A stretch of DNA of 64,000 nt from positions 1,922,001-1,986,000 of the forward strand of contig NZ_JACSEU010000001.1 of NCBI RefSeq assembly GCF_014334335.1, in the 5' to 3' direction. A program made the position numbers and the translations under genes. A model generated the notes under the pieces. That model did not search any database. It saw nothing but the letters and a program-made list of their open reading frames with translations, and was not told the DNA's origin. This stretch comes from Treponema sp. Marseille-Q3903 (GTDB lineage Bacteria > Spirochaetota > Spirochaetia > Treponematales > Treponemataceae). Positions 49,122-58,218 of this stretch are shown here, piece by piece; the stretch's first letter is position 1; the number at the start of each line of letters is the position of its first letter.

Positions 49122-49646
49122 ATGACTGTTATTGTTTTACATCAGGCAGATGAGCTGAAATTGATTGATTTTCAAAAAAAACTCATAGAAAATACAAAAG
49201 GCGGATGGTATGCCCATATACCACTTTGGATTGAACTCCCTGATATTTTTTGTGCAAAAAATAAAGATGATTTAAAAAAACTCTCAAAACAGATTTCAAA
49301 AGTCGAAGTCGGAAGAGTATGCCATTCAGATGAAACCTCTGACTTGATTTATGCGAATATCACAATTTTTGATAAAAATGATAATGCGTTTTTTGCAAGG
49401 CTGCCACTTTTGCACCGCCTGAGCGAAAATTCTCGATGCGAAAAAGATTTTCCCGCCACAAAAGAAAACGATTTTGCCTGCCCGCTCTCAAAAATAAAAA
49501 TATTCAGGCTTGGAATAGAAAAAGAGACAGATGTCTCGGAAAAAAGCAGACATTTGAATTCTCAGAATATCTTAAACGTACAGTTGAGAGCTTTGACAGA
49601 CTCAATCTGGGTCAAATTACATGACAGCGCTTCCTCGGTCGAGTGA
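49122..49646 (+). CDS. Hypothetical protein, 174 aa
   Basis: No recognised domain, signal peptide or membrane helix. The N-terminal half (VLHQADELKLIDFQKKLIENTKGGWYAHIPLWIELP) looks like a folded alpha/beta domain; later there are conserved-looking charged patches. The 3' end overlaps the ilvN 3' end by 30 bp on the opposite strand. The codon usage looks like its neighbours, and the -10 box and ATG support a real gene. Confidence 0.6.
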   Translation: MTVIVLHQADELKLIDFQKKLIENTKGGWYAHIPLWIELPDIFCAKNKDDLKKLSKQISKVEVGRVCHSDETSDLIYANITIFDKNDNAFFARLPLLHRLSENSRCEKDFPATKENDFACPLSKIKIFRLGIEKETDVSEKSRHLNSQNILNVQLRALTDSIWVKLHDSASSVE

Positions 49647-50105
49647 CGTTATTCCCGTTCTCACATATTCGAGGATTCCGTAAGGCTCAAGCAGCCGAAG
49701 CAAACTTTCAATTTTTTCTTCGCTTCCTGTGATTTCTATTATCACCGATTCAAGTCCCACATCGACTATGCGAGCTTTGTAAATATCACAAGTTTCGATG
49801 ATTGTTCCTCGGTTGTTCGCTTCTGCACGGACTTTGATCAATCCCATTTCACGCTGTACAGAAGAAAGTTTTTCGCACTTTTTGATTCCGATAACTTCCT
49901 GAAGCTTTGAAAGCTGTTTTTGAATCTGGTCAAGGATATGTTCATCGCCTTTCACGACAATCGTCATTCTAGACTGCTCAGGCTTGTCTGTCGCACATAC
50001 AGTCAGAGAGTCGATGTTGTAACCCCGGCGGCTAAACAGCCCTGAAACTCTGGACAAAACTCCTGATTTATTTTCAACAAGAACACTTAAAACAAATCTT
50101 TCCAT
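49617..50105 (-). CDS. ilvN: Acetolactate synthase small (regulatory) subunit
   Basis: 162 aa. An ACT domain at the N-terminus (VLVENKSGVLSRVSGLFSRRGYNIDSLTVCATDKPEQSRMTIVV), then the C-terminal domain (EANNRGTIIETCDIYKARIVDVGLESVIIEITGSEEKIESLLRLLEPYGILEYVRTG). It binds branched-chain amino acids and controls the catalytic subunit. No catalytic subunit (ilvB) is nearby; instead thrA lies 9 bp upstream, linking it to the threonine/isoleucine branch. Confidence 0.94.
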   Translation of the reverse strand: MERFVLSVLVENKSGVLSRVSGLFSRRGYNIDSLTVCATDKPEQSRMTIVVKGDEHILDQIQKQLSKLQEVIGIKKCEKLSSVQREMGLIKVRAEANNRGTIIETCDIYKARIVDVGLESVIIEITGSEEKIESLLRLLEPYGILEYVRTGITSLDRGSAVM

Positions 50106-50114
50106 ATTTTCTCT

Positions 50115-52616
50115 CTATTTTTCAGGGTTGAAAGACACTGTTCTTAAAATATCTCCGAACACGCCGGCCGCCGTCACGCCTGCCCCTGCCCCATATCCGC
50201 GAACAGTTAGAGGAATCGGCTGATAACGTTCTGTATAGAACACAAATGCGTTTTCACCGCCTCGAACACCGTAAAGCGGATCATCAGAGCTGACATCCAT
50301 CATCCCGACAGAAACATTTCCATCTTTTATAGAAGCACCCATTCGGAGAACTTTTCCATTTTTCTTCAAACTCGCAATTTTTTTCGCAAAATAATCATCG
50401 ACTTCAGGAAGTTTTTTAAGGAATTCTTCAACTGTTCCTGAAGAATCGAACGATTCAGGGAATACTTTATACATCGTGATGTCGGAAAGTTCTATATCGA
50501 AACCTGATTCGCGTGCGATGATAAGAGCTTTCCGTGCAACATCCATTCCGCTTAAATCATCACGTGGGTCAGGCTCTGTGTAACGCAATTCTTTTGCTTC
50601 GAGAACAGCTTTGCTAAAAGGAATACCTTCATCGAGCCTACCGAATATATATGAAAGCGAGCCCGACATAATTCCGGTAAAGCTCTCAAGCCTATCTCCT
50701 GATTTATAGAGGTTTTGCAGAGTATCGATTATAGGGAGTCCGGCGCCAACATTTGTCTCGTACAAGAAACGGCGGTGCATCTTGTTGGCAGCTCTGCGCA
50801 ATTCGTGGTAAAAATCGATTCCCATTGAGTTTGCGCGCTTATTAGGAGTTGCAATGCTCATTCCCGCGTTGATGATGTCTAAGTAACGTTCAGGCAAATC
50901 ATAAGACGCAGTGCAGTCCACAAATACAGGATTGAGAGGCTTTTTATCTTTTACAAATTTTATTATGTCGTCAACATTCTGCGGCCCAAACTGAAAATCA
51001 GTTTTTTTCATCTGTTCACGCCAATTAGAAAGGTCTATTCCATCTTCTTTCAAAAGCATACCGTCGATAGTTGTGATCGCAAGAACTTTGATATCGACAT
51101 TTTCTTTAAGAAGCTTGTCATGCTGTTGATAAATCTGGTCGATCATCGTACCGCCGATTGTTCCGGCTCCAAAAGCGAACACTTGAATTGTCTGAGCTGT
51201 GTGGAAGAAAAACTGATGAGCTGCGAGAACGGCAGTGTCGGCAAACTCGCTGCAAATTACAGTTGAAATACAACGTTCTGAACTGCCTTGAGCTATTGCG
51301 AGGATATTTATATCCTGACTTGAAAGCGCATTGAAAAATTTAGAAGCGACGCCTCTGTTTGCAATCATCCCGTCTCCAACAACAGAGACAATCGCACAGT
51401 CGTTGCGTACATCAATTTCATCGATCAGTTTTTCACGTATTTCAAGTTCGAATTTTGCTGCAAGAGCATCACGAACTTTTTCTGCCTCATCATCGCGGAC
51501 GCAAAAAGAAATTGTATATTCGGAAGACGATTGAGTTATCAAAAGAACCGAAACACCTGCTCCCGATACGGCAGAGAAAATCTTGCTTGCCATACCTGAG
51601 CGTCCACGCATCAGAGAGCCGCCAACACTCACCATTGCGATGTGCTTTAATGAAGAAATCCCACATATACTTGATTTTCTGTGGCTTTCAAACGGGCCTT
51701 TTCCGATTCTAGTCCCGCGTGCATTTGGATTGTGGCTGTTCAAACTCCACGCCTCAATTCCCTTAGCTTGAAGCGGCGCAATAGTTTTAGGATGAAGAAC
51801 TTTAGAACCGAAAAATGAAAGTTCCATCGCTTCTTCATAAGTCATATCGTCGACGAGAATTGCATCTTTTACAATACGAGGGTCTGCTGTATAAACACCA
51901 TCTACATCTGTCCAGAATTCAACGCGTTTAACACGAAGGCTCGCACCGATAATTGCGGCAGAAAAATCAGAACCATTGCGACCAAGCAAACCTGCAACAG
52001 GTTTAGAACCGGAGCCGCCTTGCCATGTACATATAAATCCCGGAAATAAAAGGATTCGAGTTTGATCGGGGCTAGCTCCGTCTCGGAAAGGTGCGCAAGC
52101 CTCGTTGCAAAGCGCATAATCGGCTTCACCTTCTTTTTGGTTCCCGGTTGTAAACACAAATTTACGGCTGTCTAACAAAATCACACTTTGTTTTTTAGCG
52201 AGCAAAACGGCTTCCATGATAGGAGCAGAGAGAAGCTCTCCCATGCCCATTATACGGCAGTGGACAGTATCAGGGCACTCGCCAAAGCTCACACAGCCTG
52301 CGAGCAGTTTTTCAAGTTCAACAAAATTAGATTCAATCTTAGACATTGTCTTTTCTGCATCAAAACCCGAAAGTTTTGAATGAAGTTCCAGACATATTTC
52401 ATTGTGGATATTTCTTATTTCAGTTACATAATTGGCTCCGGTAATTCCCGATGTCGTTGCATCAATCGCAGATTGCAGCGTGTTAGAAACGCCGGCAACA
52501 GCACTTACAATAACACTAATACGATCTTCTTTTGCACGATTGATTATAATTTCGGAAGAAGCCAAGATACGGCGAGCGTTTGCCATTGAAGTGCCGCCAA
52601 ATTTGAGAGCAATCAT
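50115..52616 (-). CDS. thrA: Bifunctional aspartokinase / homoserine dehydrogenase
   Basis: 833 aa from the ATG at 52616, with AAGGTGGT upstream. Aspartokinase with KFGGTSMANA (4-13), GRNGSDFSAAIIGASL and FWTDVDGVYTADPRIV; two ACT domains near residues 310-450; then homoserine dehydrogenase from about 475 (VFAFGAGTIGGTM, NKRANSM, GAGLPIIDTL, GYGAGAGVTAAGVFGD). It catalyses the first and third steps of threonine/methionine/isoleucine synthesis from aspartate. Promoter and a short coupled ORF lie upstream. Confidence 0.96.
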   Translation of the reverse strand: MIALKFGGTSMANARRILASSEIIINRAKEDRISVIVSAVAGVSNTLQSAIDATTSGITGANYVTEIRNIHNEICLELHSKLSGFDAEKTMSKIESNFVELEKLLAGCVSFGECPDTVHCRIMGMGELLSAPIMEAVLLAKKQSVILLDSRKFVFTTGNQKEGEADYALCNEACAPFRDGASPDQTRILLFPGFICTWQGGSGSKPVAGLLGRNGSDFSAAIIGASLRVKRVEFWTDVDGVYTADPRIVKDAILVDDMTYEEAMELSFFGSKVLHPKTIAPLQAKGIEAWSLNSHNPNARGTRIGKGPFESHRKSSICGISSLKHIAMVSVGGSLMRGRSGMASKIFSAVSGAGVSVLLITQSSSEYTISFCVRDDEAEKVRDALAAKFELEIREKLIDEIDVRNDCAIVSVVGDGMIANRGVASKFFNALSSQDINILAIAQGSSERCISTVICSEFADTAVLAAHQFFFHTAQTIQVFAFGAGTIGGTMIDQIYQQHDKLLKENVDIKVLAITTIDGMLLKEDGIDLSNWREQMKKTDFQFGPQNVDDIIKFVKDKKPLNPVFVDCTASYDLPERYLDIINAGMSIATPNKRANSMGIDFYHELRRAANKMHRRFLYETNVGAGLPIIDTLQNLYKSGDRLESFTGIMSGSLSYIFGRLDEGIPFSKAVLEAKELRYTEPDPRDDLSGMDVARKALIIARESGFDIELSDITMYKVFPESFDSSGTVEEFLKKLPEVDDYFAKKIASLKKNGKVLRMGASIKDGNVSVGMMDVSSDDPLYGVRGGENAFVFYTERYQPIPLTVRGYGAGAGVTAAGVFGDILRTVSFNPEK

Positions 52617-52721
52617 ATTACCACCTTGATTAAAGACCGCAATTTCCCCGAGTTTCCGAGCGAGCATCTACACAATTGGCAGAGTCGGAATTTAACCATA
52701 ACTAATAACTTTAATTCTGAC

Positions 52722-52750
52722 ATTTTAATTTAAAAGATTTTTTTAAGCAA
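52722..52750 (-). promoter_or_regulatory. thrA promoter
   Basis: Minus strand: TTGCTT (52750-52745), 17-bp spacer, TAAAAT (52727-52722). Start near 52715, leader about 100 nt before the thrA ATG. Confidence 0.6.
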
Positions 52751-52771
52751 GATTCCCAATTTTTGTGCCAA

Positions 52772-52848
52772 CAACTCGTGTGTGCAATATCAGCAACTCG
52801 TGTGTGCAATATCAACAACTCGTGTGTGCAAACAATTCGTGATATCAC
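52772..52848. repeat. 22-bp x3 tandem repeat between exonuclease and thrA
   Basis: Unit starting CAACTCGTGTGTGCAATATC at 52772, 52794 and 52816 (period 22), followed by a degenerate fragment from 52833. Lies 45-120 bp past the exonuclease stop. Copies are nearly identical. No spacer structure, so not a CRISPR. Confidence 0.9.
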
Positions 52849-52892
52849 GACTAGAAAACTCGCTAAAAATTATCAAAAAAAATAAAAATATT

Positions 52893-53810
52893 TTATTTTA
52901 ATATTGTGTTGATTTCGTCGACAGTTTTACATTCAAGACCGCGTCCCAAAACTTTCTTTAACAATTCTGGATGAGGCTTGTCGCGAAAAATTACAGTCCC
53001 TTTACCGTTCAACCGCTCCCCAAGTATTCCGCCGTTGTCATATATTTTTTTTGCTAGTTCAAACGCAACATCCACATCATGCATAAGCTTATGTTCAAAC
53101 TCAAACTTCTGATTGTCGACAGTTTTATACTTTGGCATCGGAGATTTTTTATTATACAGACGCTTTATTTTCTCAGTGATTTCCTTGCGGTATTCCCGTT
53201 CTTGAGCTTGTTCGAGAATCTGTTCATTAGATACAAAAAGAGCTTTATTTTCTTCCAATATCTCTTCGACTGTCTTCCCTGATTTTGCACATTCGGCCTT
53301 AAGGCAAAGCATAGTCATAATTGCGTCATCTTCAGACTTGTGGCTATGATATTTTGCAACATTTACACAAAATTCTTCCGCCCACTCGACAAGTTTTTGC
53401 TTTTTTTGATATTTTTTTTCAAGGTATTTTTCGATATCAAAAGCACGAAACTGAATATAAGGAAGCTGATAGCGTTCGCACGCATTGTTTACAAAGCCGA
53501 CATCGTTAGATACTGCAAAACCGACGATGTAACGATTTCCCGTAGTCAAAAGTTTTTTGATATTTTTATAGTAAGATTCAAAATTAGGCTTAGCTCTAAA
53601 ATAATCTTTTGAATATGCAAGTTGACATCCACCTTTTTTGCTAAAAAGATACCAGTCAAAATCGCACTCAGGATTTATTACAACATCTTCATGCTCAATT
53701 ATATTAAGCTCATCGTCGGCAATTACGTAACCGAACGAACACATCTTTCCAATTCCGTCAAAAGTGTTTGCGCATTCACAGTCAAAAAAAACAAAAGATT
53801 TATGAATCAT
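52893..53810 (-). CDS. DnaQ-like 3'-5' exonuclease
   Basis: 305 aa. Exo I motif FFDCECAN (D-x-E) near the N-terminus, an Exo II-like aspartate in VGFAVSNDVGFVNNACE, and Exo III HKSEDDAIMT (H-4x-D), the DEDDh arrangement. The C-terminal 120 residues are lysine-rich and unassigned. Could trim DNA or RNA ends; substrate unknown. No Shine-Dalgarno: TAAAAT ends six bases before the ATG. Confidence 0.85.
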   Translation of the reverse strand: MIHKSFVFFDCECANTFDGIGKMCSFGYVIADDELNIIEHEDVVINPECDFDWYLFSKKGGCQLAYSKDYFRAKPNFESYYKNIKKLLTTGNRYIVGFAVSNDVGFVNNACERYQLPYIQFRAFDIEKYLEKKYQKKQKLVEWAEEFCVNVAKYHSHKSEDDAIMTMLCLKAECAKSGKTVEEILEENKALFVSNEQILEQAQEREYRKEITEKIKRLYNKKSPMPKYKTVDNQKFEFEHKLMHDVDVAFELAKKIYDNGGILGERLNGKGTVIFRDKPHPELLKKVLGRGLECKTVDEINTILK

Positions 53811-53816
53811 AATGTG

Positions 53817-53845
53817 ATTTTACAGTTTAATTTAGTTTTGTTCAA
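53817..53845 (-). promoter_or_regulatory. Exonuclease promoter, predicted leaderless start
   Basis: Minus strand: TTGAAC (53845-53840), 17-bp spacer, TAAAAT (53822-53817), CACATT, ATG at 53810. Confidence 0.75.
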
Positions 53846-53857
53846 TTTTCCGATTTT

Positions 53858-54934
53858 TTATGTTTCATTTTTTTTGTCTGATTTTGTACGCTCTTCGCAA
53901 CAAACATCGCCACCACTTGTTTTTTCATTTTTATCGTATTTTTTTTTCATCTCTGCTTCAACGCGGCGGACGAGAGACTCCCCCCAGAAATCTTCAAGAA
54001 TTTTATGAGCGTCCTCTTTTAATTCAGGAAGAACTTCTTTATTGAATTGAATAAGATTTTTTTGAAGATATTCTACAGCAACGTTAAGTAAATTGTTCAA
54101 TTCGTCAGCTTCAAGCGGCGGTTTTCCAGTTAGATTTTCTTGCGTTTGACACCAATCAAAAAGCACTGTAAAAACTGAGGAAACGGAGCAAATGCTTTCC
54201 CACTGGTCGAGCGTCTCAACTTTTACGTTAGAAGTTATGCCGGTGTTTACGCAGTAATAATACGAAGTAAAATCGATCCCAATATAAAGTTTTGAACAGA
54301 GGCTTATAAAAAAGAAAAAAAGCAAATCTTCTGCGACGGTGCAATAAACAGAAGGAACATTTTCGAGGGCATTTAGCAAGACTTCGCGGTCTATAAGTTT
54401 ATTCCAAAGGAAACTTGATATTTTAGGAGGATTAACCCGCGTGTAGTGAAAAATATCGCGCCAAGTCACAATTCCTAAAACCTGCGAATCTCTTGGTTTA
54501 TTTAAAAACAAAACTTCGCCGTTTTTAAGCTCAAATTGCTCAGATTTTCCTTGAACAATATCTGGAAGTTCTTCCGAACTGCAATTTAATATCGGTTTTG
54601 TAAGCTCTAGCAGAGCATCTTTATCTAAAAAATCATCGCTGTCGAGCATAAAGATATATTTTCCGCGCGCAGCATAAACCATATCGCGGCGAGTTTTCAC
54701 AATTCCTTCATTGTTTTTGTGAACGATATACACAACATGATTTTTTATGTGTTTTTTAAACTGATGTATGATTTTTTTGCAAGTTCTGCCGTCTTTATCA
54801 GTTCCTGTGCTAGAGTCATTTAAGATAACAACTTCAAAATCACAAAAAGTCTGCCCCGCAACGCTGTTCAAACAACGCTGCAAGGTAGACTCCGTATTAT
54901 AGACAGGAATGCAGATTGAAATTAAAGGCGGCAT
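53858..54934 (-). CDS. Glycosyltransferase family 2
   Basis: 358 aa. GT-A fold: SICIPVYNTESTLQRCLNSVAGQTFCDFEVVILNDSSTGTD at the N-terminus, then the metal-binding MLDSDDFLDKDALLEL (DxD type). The C-terminal part is helical and charged. Transfers a sugar from a nucleotide donor; acceptor unknown. Its ATG directly follows the TAA of the lipoprotein gene, so it is coupled to it and may modify a surface product. Confidence 0.92.
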   Translation of the reverse strand: MPPLISICIPVYNTESTLQRCLNSVAGQTFCDFEVVILNDSSTGTDKDGRTCKKIIHQFKKHIKNHVVYIVHKNNEGIVKTRRDMVYAARGKYIFMLDSDDFLDKDALLELTKPILNCSSEELPDIVQGKSEQFELKNGEVLFLNKPRDSQVLGIVTWRDIFHYTRVNPPKISSFLWNKLIDREVLLNALENVPSVYCTVAEDLLFFFFISLCSKLYIGIDFTSYYYCVNTGITSNVKVETLDQWESICSVSSVFTVLFDWCQTQENLTGKPPLEADELNNLLNVAVEYLQKNLIQFNKEVLPELKEDAHKILEDFWGESLVRRVEAEMKKKYDKNEKTSGGDVCCEERTKSDKKNET

Positions 54935-57181
54935 TTAGTCATCGACTTTTATGTCATATCCTGAGAAACCTACTGTATTATCATCTAAGCCGATAAGCTT
55001 AAGATAACTATTAGAAATATCTACGGAAGCACCCGGTATGAATGAATCTAAATCAAAGTAAACAAATCTGGTGACCTTAACATTATTAAGAACACTTCCT
55101 CTTTCAGAAAATACTAGCTTCTTTTTTTCAGGATCGATCGCAACAAAACGCGCAGGATGAATAAAATGCATATAGTCGTTTTCATCTTTAGCTACACTTG
55201 TAAAAATATGATTATTTGCCGTATTCTTATATTCTTCTGTTTTAGCTTTTCCAAAGCGATTGAGAACAGCCAAACTATCGCCGGACAGTTTAATAATTTG
55301 ACCGGTACAAATAGCATGTTCGCCATCTGAAATTGAGCTATTTGATTCTGTAATATTATGCTGCACAACGAGCAAATACAAATTGCCGTCGAAAACAAGC
55401 ATATCATTGACAAAAACAGTCTGTTTAGAAAGGTTCGAAGAATTATTTCCTTTATAAGGGATAGCCTTATAAATCTCCTCTCGAAGCTGTTTATGAGAAA
55501 TTAAATTAGCAAAAGTAATTTTGTTTGAACCTTCTGAAAAACTACGCTTCATTAAGAAGTTAGCGCCACCATCTTTATAATAATATAAATACAAATCATT
55601 GCCGGAAACCGCAAAATCGATGTCATCAGGAGCGTTCCCAATCTCAAAATAACCAAAAGAAGGGTGAGCAATATCATTTATTTTGCATTTTAGTAAACCG
55701 ATATAATTGTCAGAGTCCTTAACAACATGCATACAGAAGTATATGTTTTCTCCATCTCTATAGATTTTTTGGAGGTACGTAGCATATGGAGGCGTCCATT
55801 CTACAGGAACCGGAATATTTATTAGAGTGCCATTTAATGGATTAAAAGGAGTTGACGTTGGCATGCTCGATAAATTTGCATAACGAAATTCGTTTGCGTT
55901 TTCACGGACATAGTATACATTGCCATCAGCTAAAACAAACTCTTCAACTGCGGCAGAGAATTCATAGCTTTTGTCATTTGGTGCGCTTAAAGTAGGCAAG
56001 TCACCTAAATTTTTTGAGTTAATGCTAAAAATATACTTTTGAGACGCGTTAGATTCACCATAAAGAGATCCCATTACATCAGGATATTCATACCATTTTG
56101 CATATAAAGAGAGATTTTTTGTAGAATTACTAACATCATTGCCATCTTCTTTTAATTGAGACTCCAACGATTTAGAAAAAGTTTCGTCGTCTAAATACCA
56201 TCCCTTAAAAGCAAAACCGTATTTTTTAGGCGAGAATCTATTTGGCGCTAAAAAGAAATCACTTTTAGCCATCAGGTACTTTTTGCCAGCTTCTATCGGC
56301 TGAAAGCTTTGCACAGCACCGTGTGGAGTAATGATTCCTCCTTTCGTCAAAAGATTCACAATCATAAATTTATTTTCAGGATTAGATGCCTCTTCGCCCG
56401 GCGTAATATAAAGATTTTCTTGAACTAAATAAACAGTTTTATTATCGAGTTCAATCTCTATTGTTACATAATATGCCCCCGAAGGAATATCGCTCAGCCA
56501 AACTCTGTTGACAAAAAAATTCGCCTTTTGCCCCCATGTACCTCCAAAAACATTGGAAACTCCATATTCGGCAGACAGATTTTTTGCAGAAGCTTTATTT
56601 TTTTTATAATCTTCCAAATCGTACAATTTAATAGTCGGGTGAGAATTACGTAGCGTATCATAAAAATTAACGCTCGGCACTGCTATTCCCAAAGTAGTAC
56701 CGAGATCAGCTGGAACTTTAATAGAAATATCAGCGCTTCCCTTTCCTGAAAAAGTAAAATTTACACTGTTTAAGCCTGACACTATAGTTTTAGAAATGAC
56801 AGACTTAAAAACCTTGTCGGGAGGAAAGCCTGGTTTGGAAATATGTTTGGCTGTCAATGTGAATTTCCAGCTGCCGGCAAGAACCGAGATAAAAAAGACT
56901 TTTTCTTTCAAGTACTCTTCGCCTTTAAAAGATTTTGAAAATTTTCTGCCATCAGAACAGACAGCTTCCAACTCAAAGTCAAATGTTGAAATATCGATCG
57001 CATCTGAAGATATTTTTCTTGAGCTGCCTGATAAGCCGTCTATTGTTATGCTTAAAACTGTTGAATTTTTTGAGTCATTGTCTCGGTCGTTGTTTTCAAG
57101 TTGATTTACACAAGAGATAAAAAATAACATTAAACAACAAATAAAAACTCGATTGATAAACTTAATTATATTTTTTTTCAT
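54935..57181 (-). CDS. Large surface lipoprotein with an InlB B-repeat-like motif
   Basis: 748 aa from the ATG at 57181 (GGGGG site). Lipobox LMLFFISC. Residues about 310-375 contain FAFKGWYLDDETF ... LSLYAKWYE, the GWY/YAKW pattern of InlB B-repeats (Listeria-Bacteroides repeat). The first 250 residues are beta-rich; the last 350 look like a beta-propeller (repeated DLYLYYYKDGGANF, NLYLLVVQHNI, YVYFDLDSF-type strands). Likely surface exposed. Adhesion or binding is a guess from the domain type. Confidence 0.82.
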   Translation of the reverse strand: MKKNIIKFINRVFICCLMLFFISCVNQLENNDRDNDSKNSTVLSITIDGLSGSSRKISSDAIDISTFDFELEAVCSDGRKFSKSFKGEEYLKEKVFFISVLAGSWKFTLTAKHISKPGFPPDKVFKSVISKTIVSGLNSVNFTFSGKGSADISIKVPADLGTTLGIAVPSVNFYDTLRNSHPTIKLYDLEDYKKNKASAKNLSAEYGVSNVFGGTWGQKANFFVNRVWLSDIPSGAYYVTIEIELDNKTVYLVQENLYITPGEEASNPENKFMIVNLLTKGGIITPHGAVQSFQPIEAGKKYLMAKSDFFLAPNRFSPKKYGFAFKGWYLDDETFSKSLESQLKEDGNDVSNSTKNLSLYAKWYEYPDVMGSLYGESNASQKYIFSINSKNLGDLPTLSAPNDKSYEFSAAVEEFVLADGNVYYVRENANEFRYANLSSMPTSTPFNPLNGTLINIPVPVEWTPPYATYLQKIYRDGENIYFCMHVVKDSDNYIGLLKCKINDIAHPSFGYFEIGNAPDDIDFAVSGNDLYLYYYKDGGANFLMKRSFSEGSNKITFANLISHKQLREEIYKAIPYKGNNSSNLSKQTVFVNDMLVFDGNLYLLVVQHNITESNSSISDGEHAICTGQIIKLSGDSLAVLNRFGKAKTEEYKNTANNHIFTSVAKDENDYMHFIHPARFVAIDPEKKKLVFSERGSVLNNVKVTRFVYFDLDSFIPGASVDISNSYLKLIGLDDNTVGFSGYDIKVDD

Positions 57182-57191
57182 GCTTTCCCCC

Positions 57192-58184
57192 TTAGTTAGG
57201 TAAATTTCCCAACTCAAGAACTTCATCATCGTATTCTGCTACAGAGCCAACTACGTGCGCCGTACAACGAACCATGATTTTTTTCCTATTGATGTAGCTT
57301 GCTGACTCCATCTCGATTTTTAACTTTTTACCGTCTCCTTCAAGTTCAAATTTTGCTTGAGTGCCGTTGTGCTCAACAGAAACTTGTTGTCCTTTCTCAA
57401 TTTTAGTATAAGGACCGTATACTAACGAATATTCCCAAACGTAAGAATCATACTTTTTAGTTTCTGAGGAATTGTCCAAAGTTAAAGTGATTTTTTTCGT
57501 TGTTCCGACAGTTTCTGATTTTATATAGAAATACAAATCATCGAGATGTCCCCCCTGATCGATAATAATCCGAGTTTTATCTTTTTTTGATAATTTTACA
57601 ACAACAAGATTTTTTCCGGGAATAATTGGAATTTCATCGGAAGTGCCGGAAATTTCAAAAGAATTGTACAACTTTTTTGCGTTTTTAAATTTTAAAACTT
57701 CTTTTTGAATATCATTTTCAGAAGCCGCTTCTCCAAAAATTTCTTTGAACTTTGCTCTGATTTGCTGTTCCATGTTCTCAAGACTGCCTTCGTTGAGTTT
57801 TATAGATACGCTGACTTTTATCTTTTTACCGATTGCAACTTTATCAAATGCTACATTGCTGTCGATGTAAGATTTTTGATTGTCTGCATTGATAAATTGG
57901 AGCAAAGACAATTGCGTAGACTTGCTGGCTGCAACTTTACCGTCTTCTAAAAGATCAAATGATAAATCATATTTTATGAGCGAATTGATGTAATTTTCCA
58001 TTTCTTCGCTTGTTGTTGCGGCACGTGACGAAAGTCCGTTTGAAAAAACAGGCGAACAAGCCTTTGCAATTTCTGCAACATCAAAAGAAACCTCGCCATT
58101 TTTCTGATCTGAAAGATTTAGACCTGAGCAAGATGTAATAAGCAAAAGGAAAAGTGAAAAAAAGATAACAAAATATTTTTTCAT
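57192..58184 (-). CDS. Lipoprotein, function unknown
   Basis: 330 aa from the ATG at 58184 with GGAGG upstream. Lipobox LLLITSC. No recognised domain; the central and C-terminal parts are beta-rich. It is the first gene of a three-gene operon with the larger lipoprotein and the glycosyltransferase. Its promoter is TTGCTT-17-TATAAT. Confidence 0.82.
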   Translation of the reverse strand: MKKYFVIFFSLFLLLITSCSGLNLSDQKNGEVSFDVAEIAKACSPVFSNGLSSRAATTSEEMENYINSLIKYDLSFDLLEDGKVAASKSTQLSLLQFINADNQKSYIDSNVAFDKVAIGKKIKVSVSIKLNEGSLENMEQQIRAKFKEIFGEAASENDIQKEVLKFKNAKKLYNSFEISGTSDEIPIIPGKNLVVVKLSKKDKTRIIIDQGGHLDDLYFYIKSETVGTTKKITLTLDNSSETKKYDSYVWEYSLVYGPYTKIEKGQQVSVEHNGTQAKFELEGDGKKLKIEMESASYINRKKIMVRCTAHVVGSVAEYDDEVLELGNLPN

Positions 58185-58218
58185 AAACACCTCCATAATA
58201 TTCAAATTCCGTCGCCAC

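Noticed and set aside
49122-49646. Pseudogene status for the 174-aa gene
   Set aside because: Frame is open with a promoter-like box and normal composition; no parent family is seen that would indicate truncation.
52772-52848. Possible CRISPR array
   Set aside because: Repeats abut directly with no unique spacers of constant length, and no cas gene is nearby. Same for 60127-60206.
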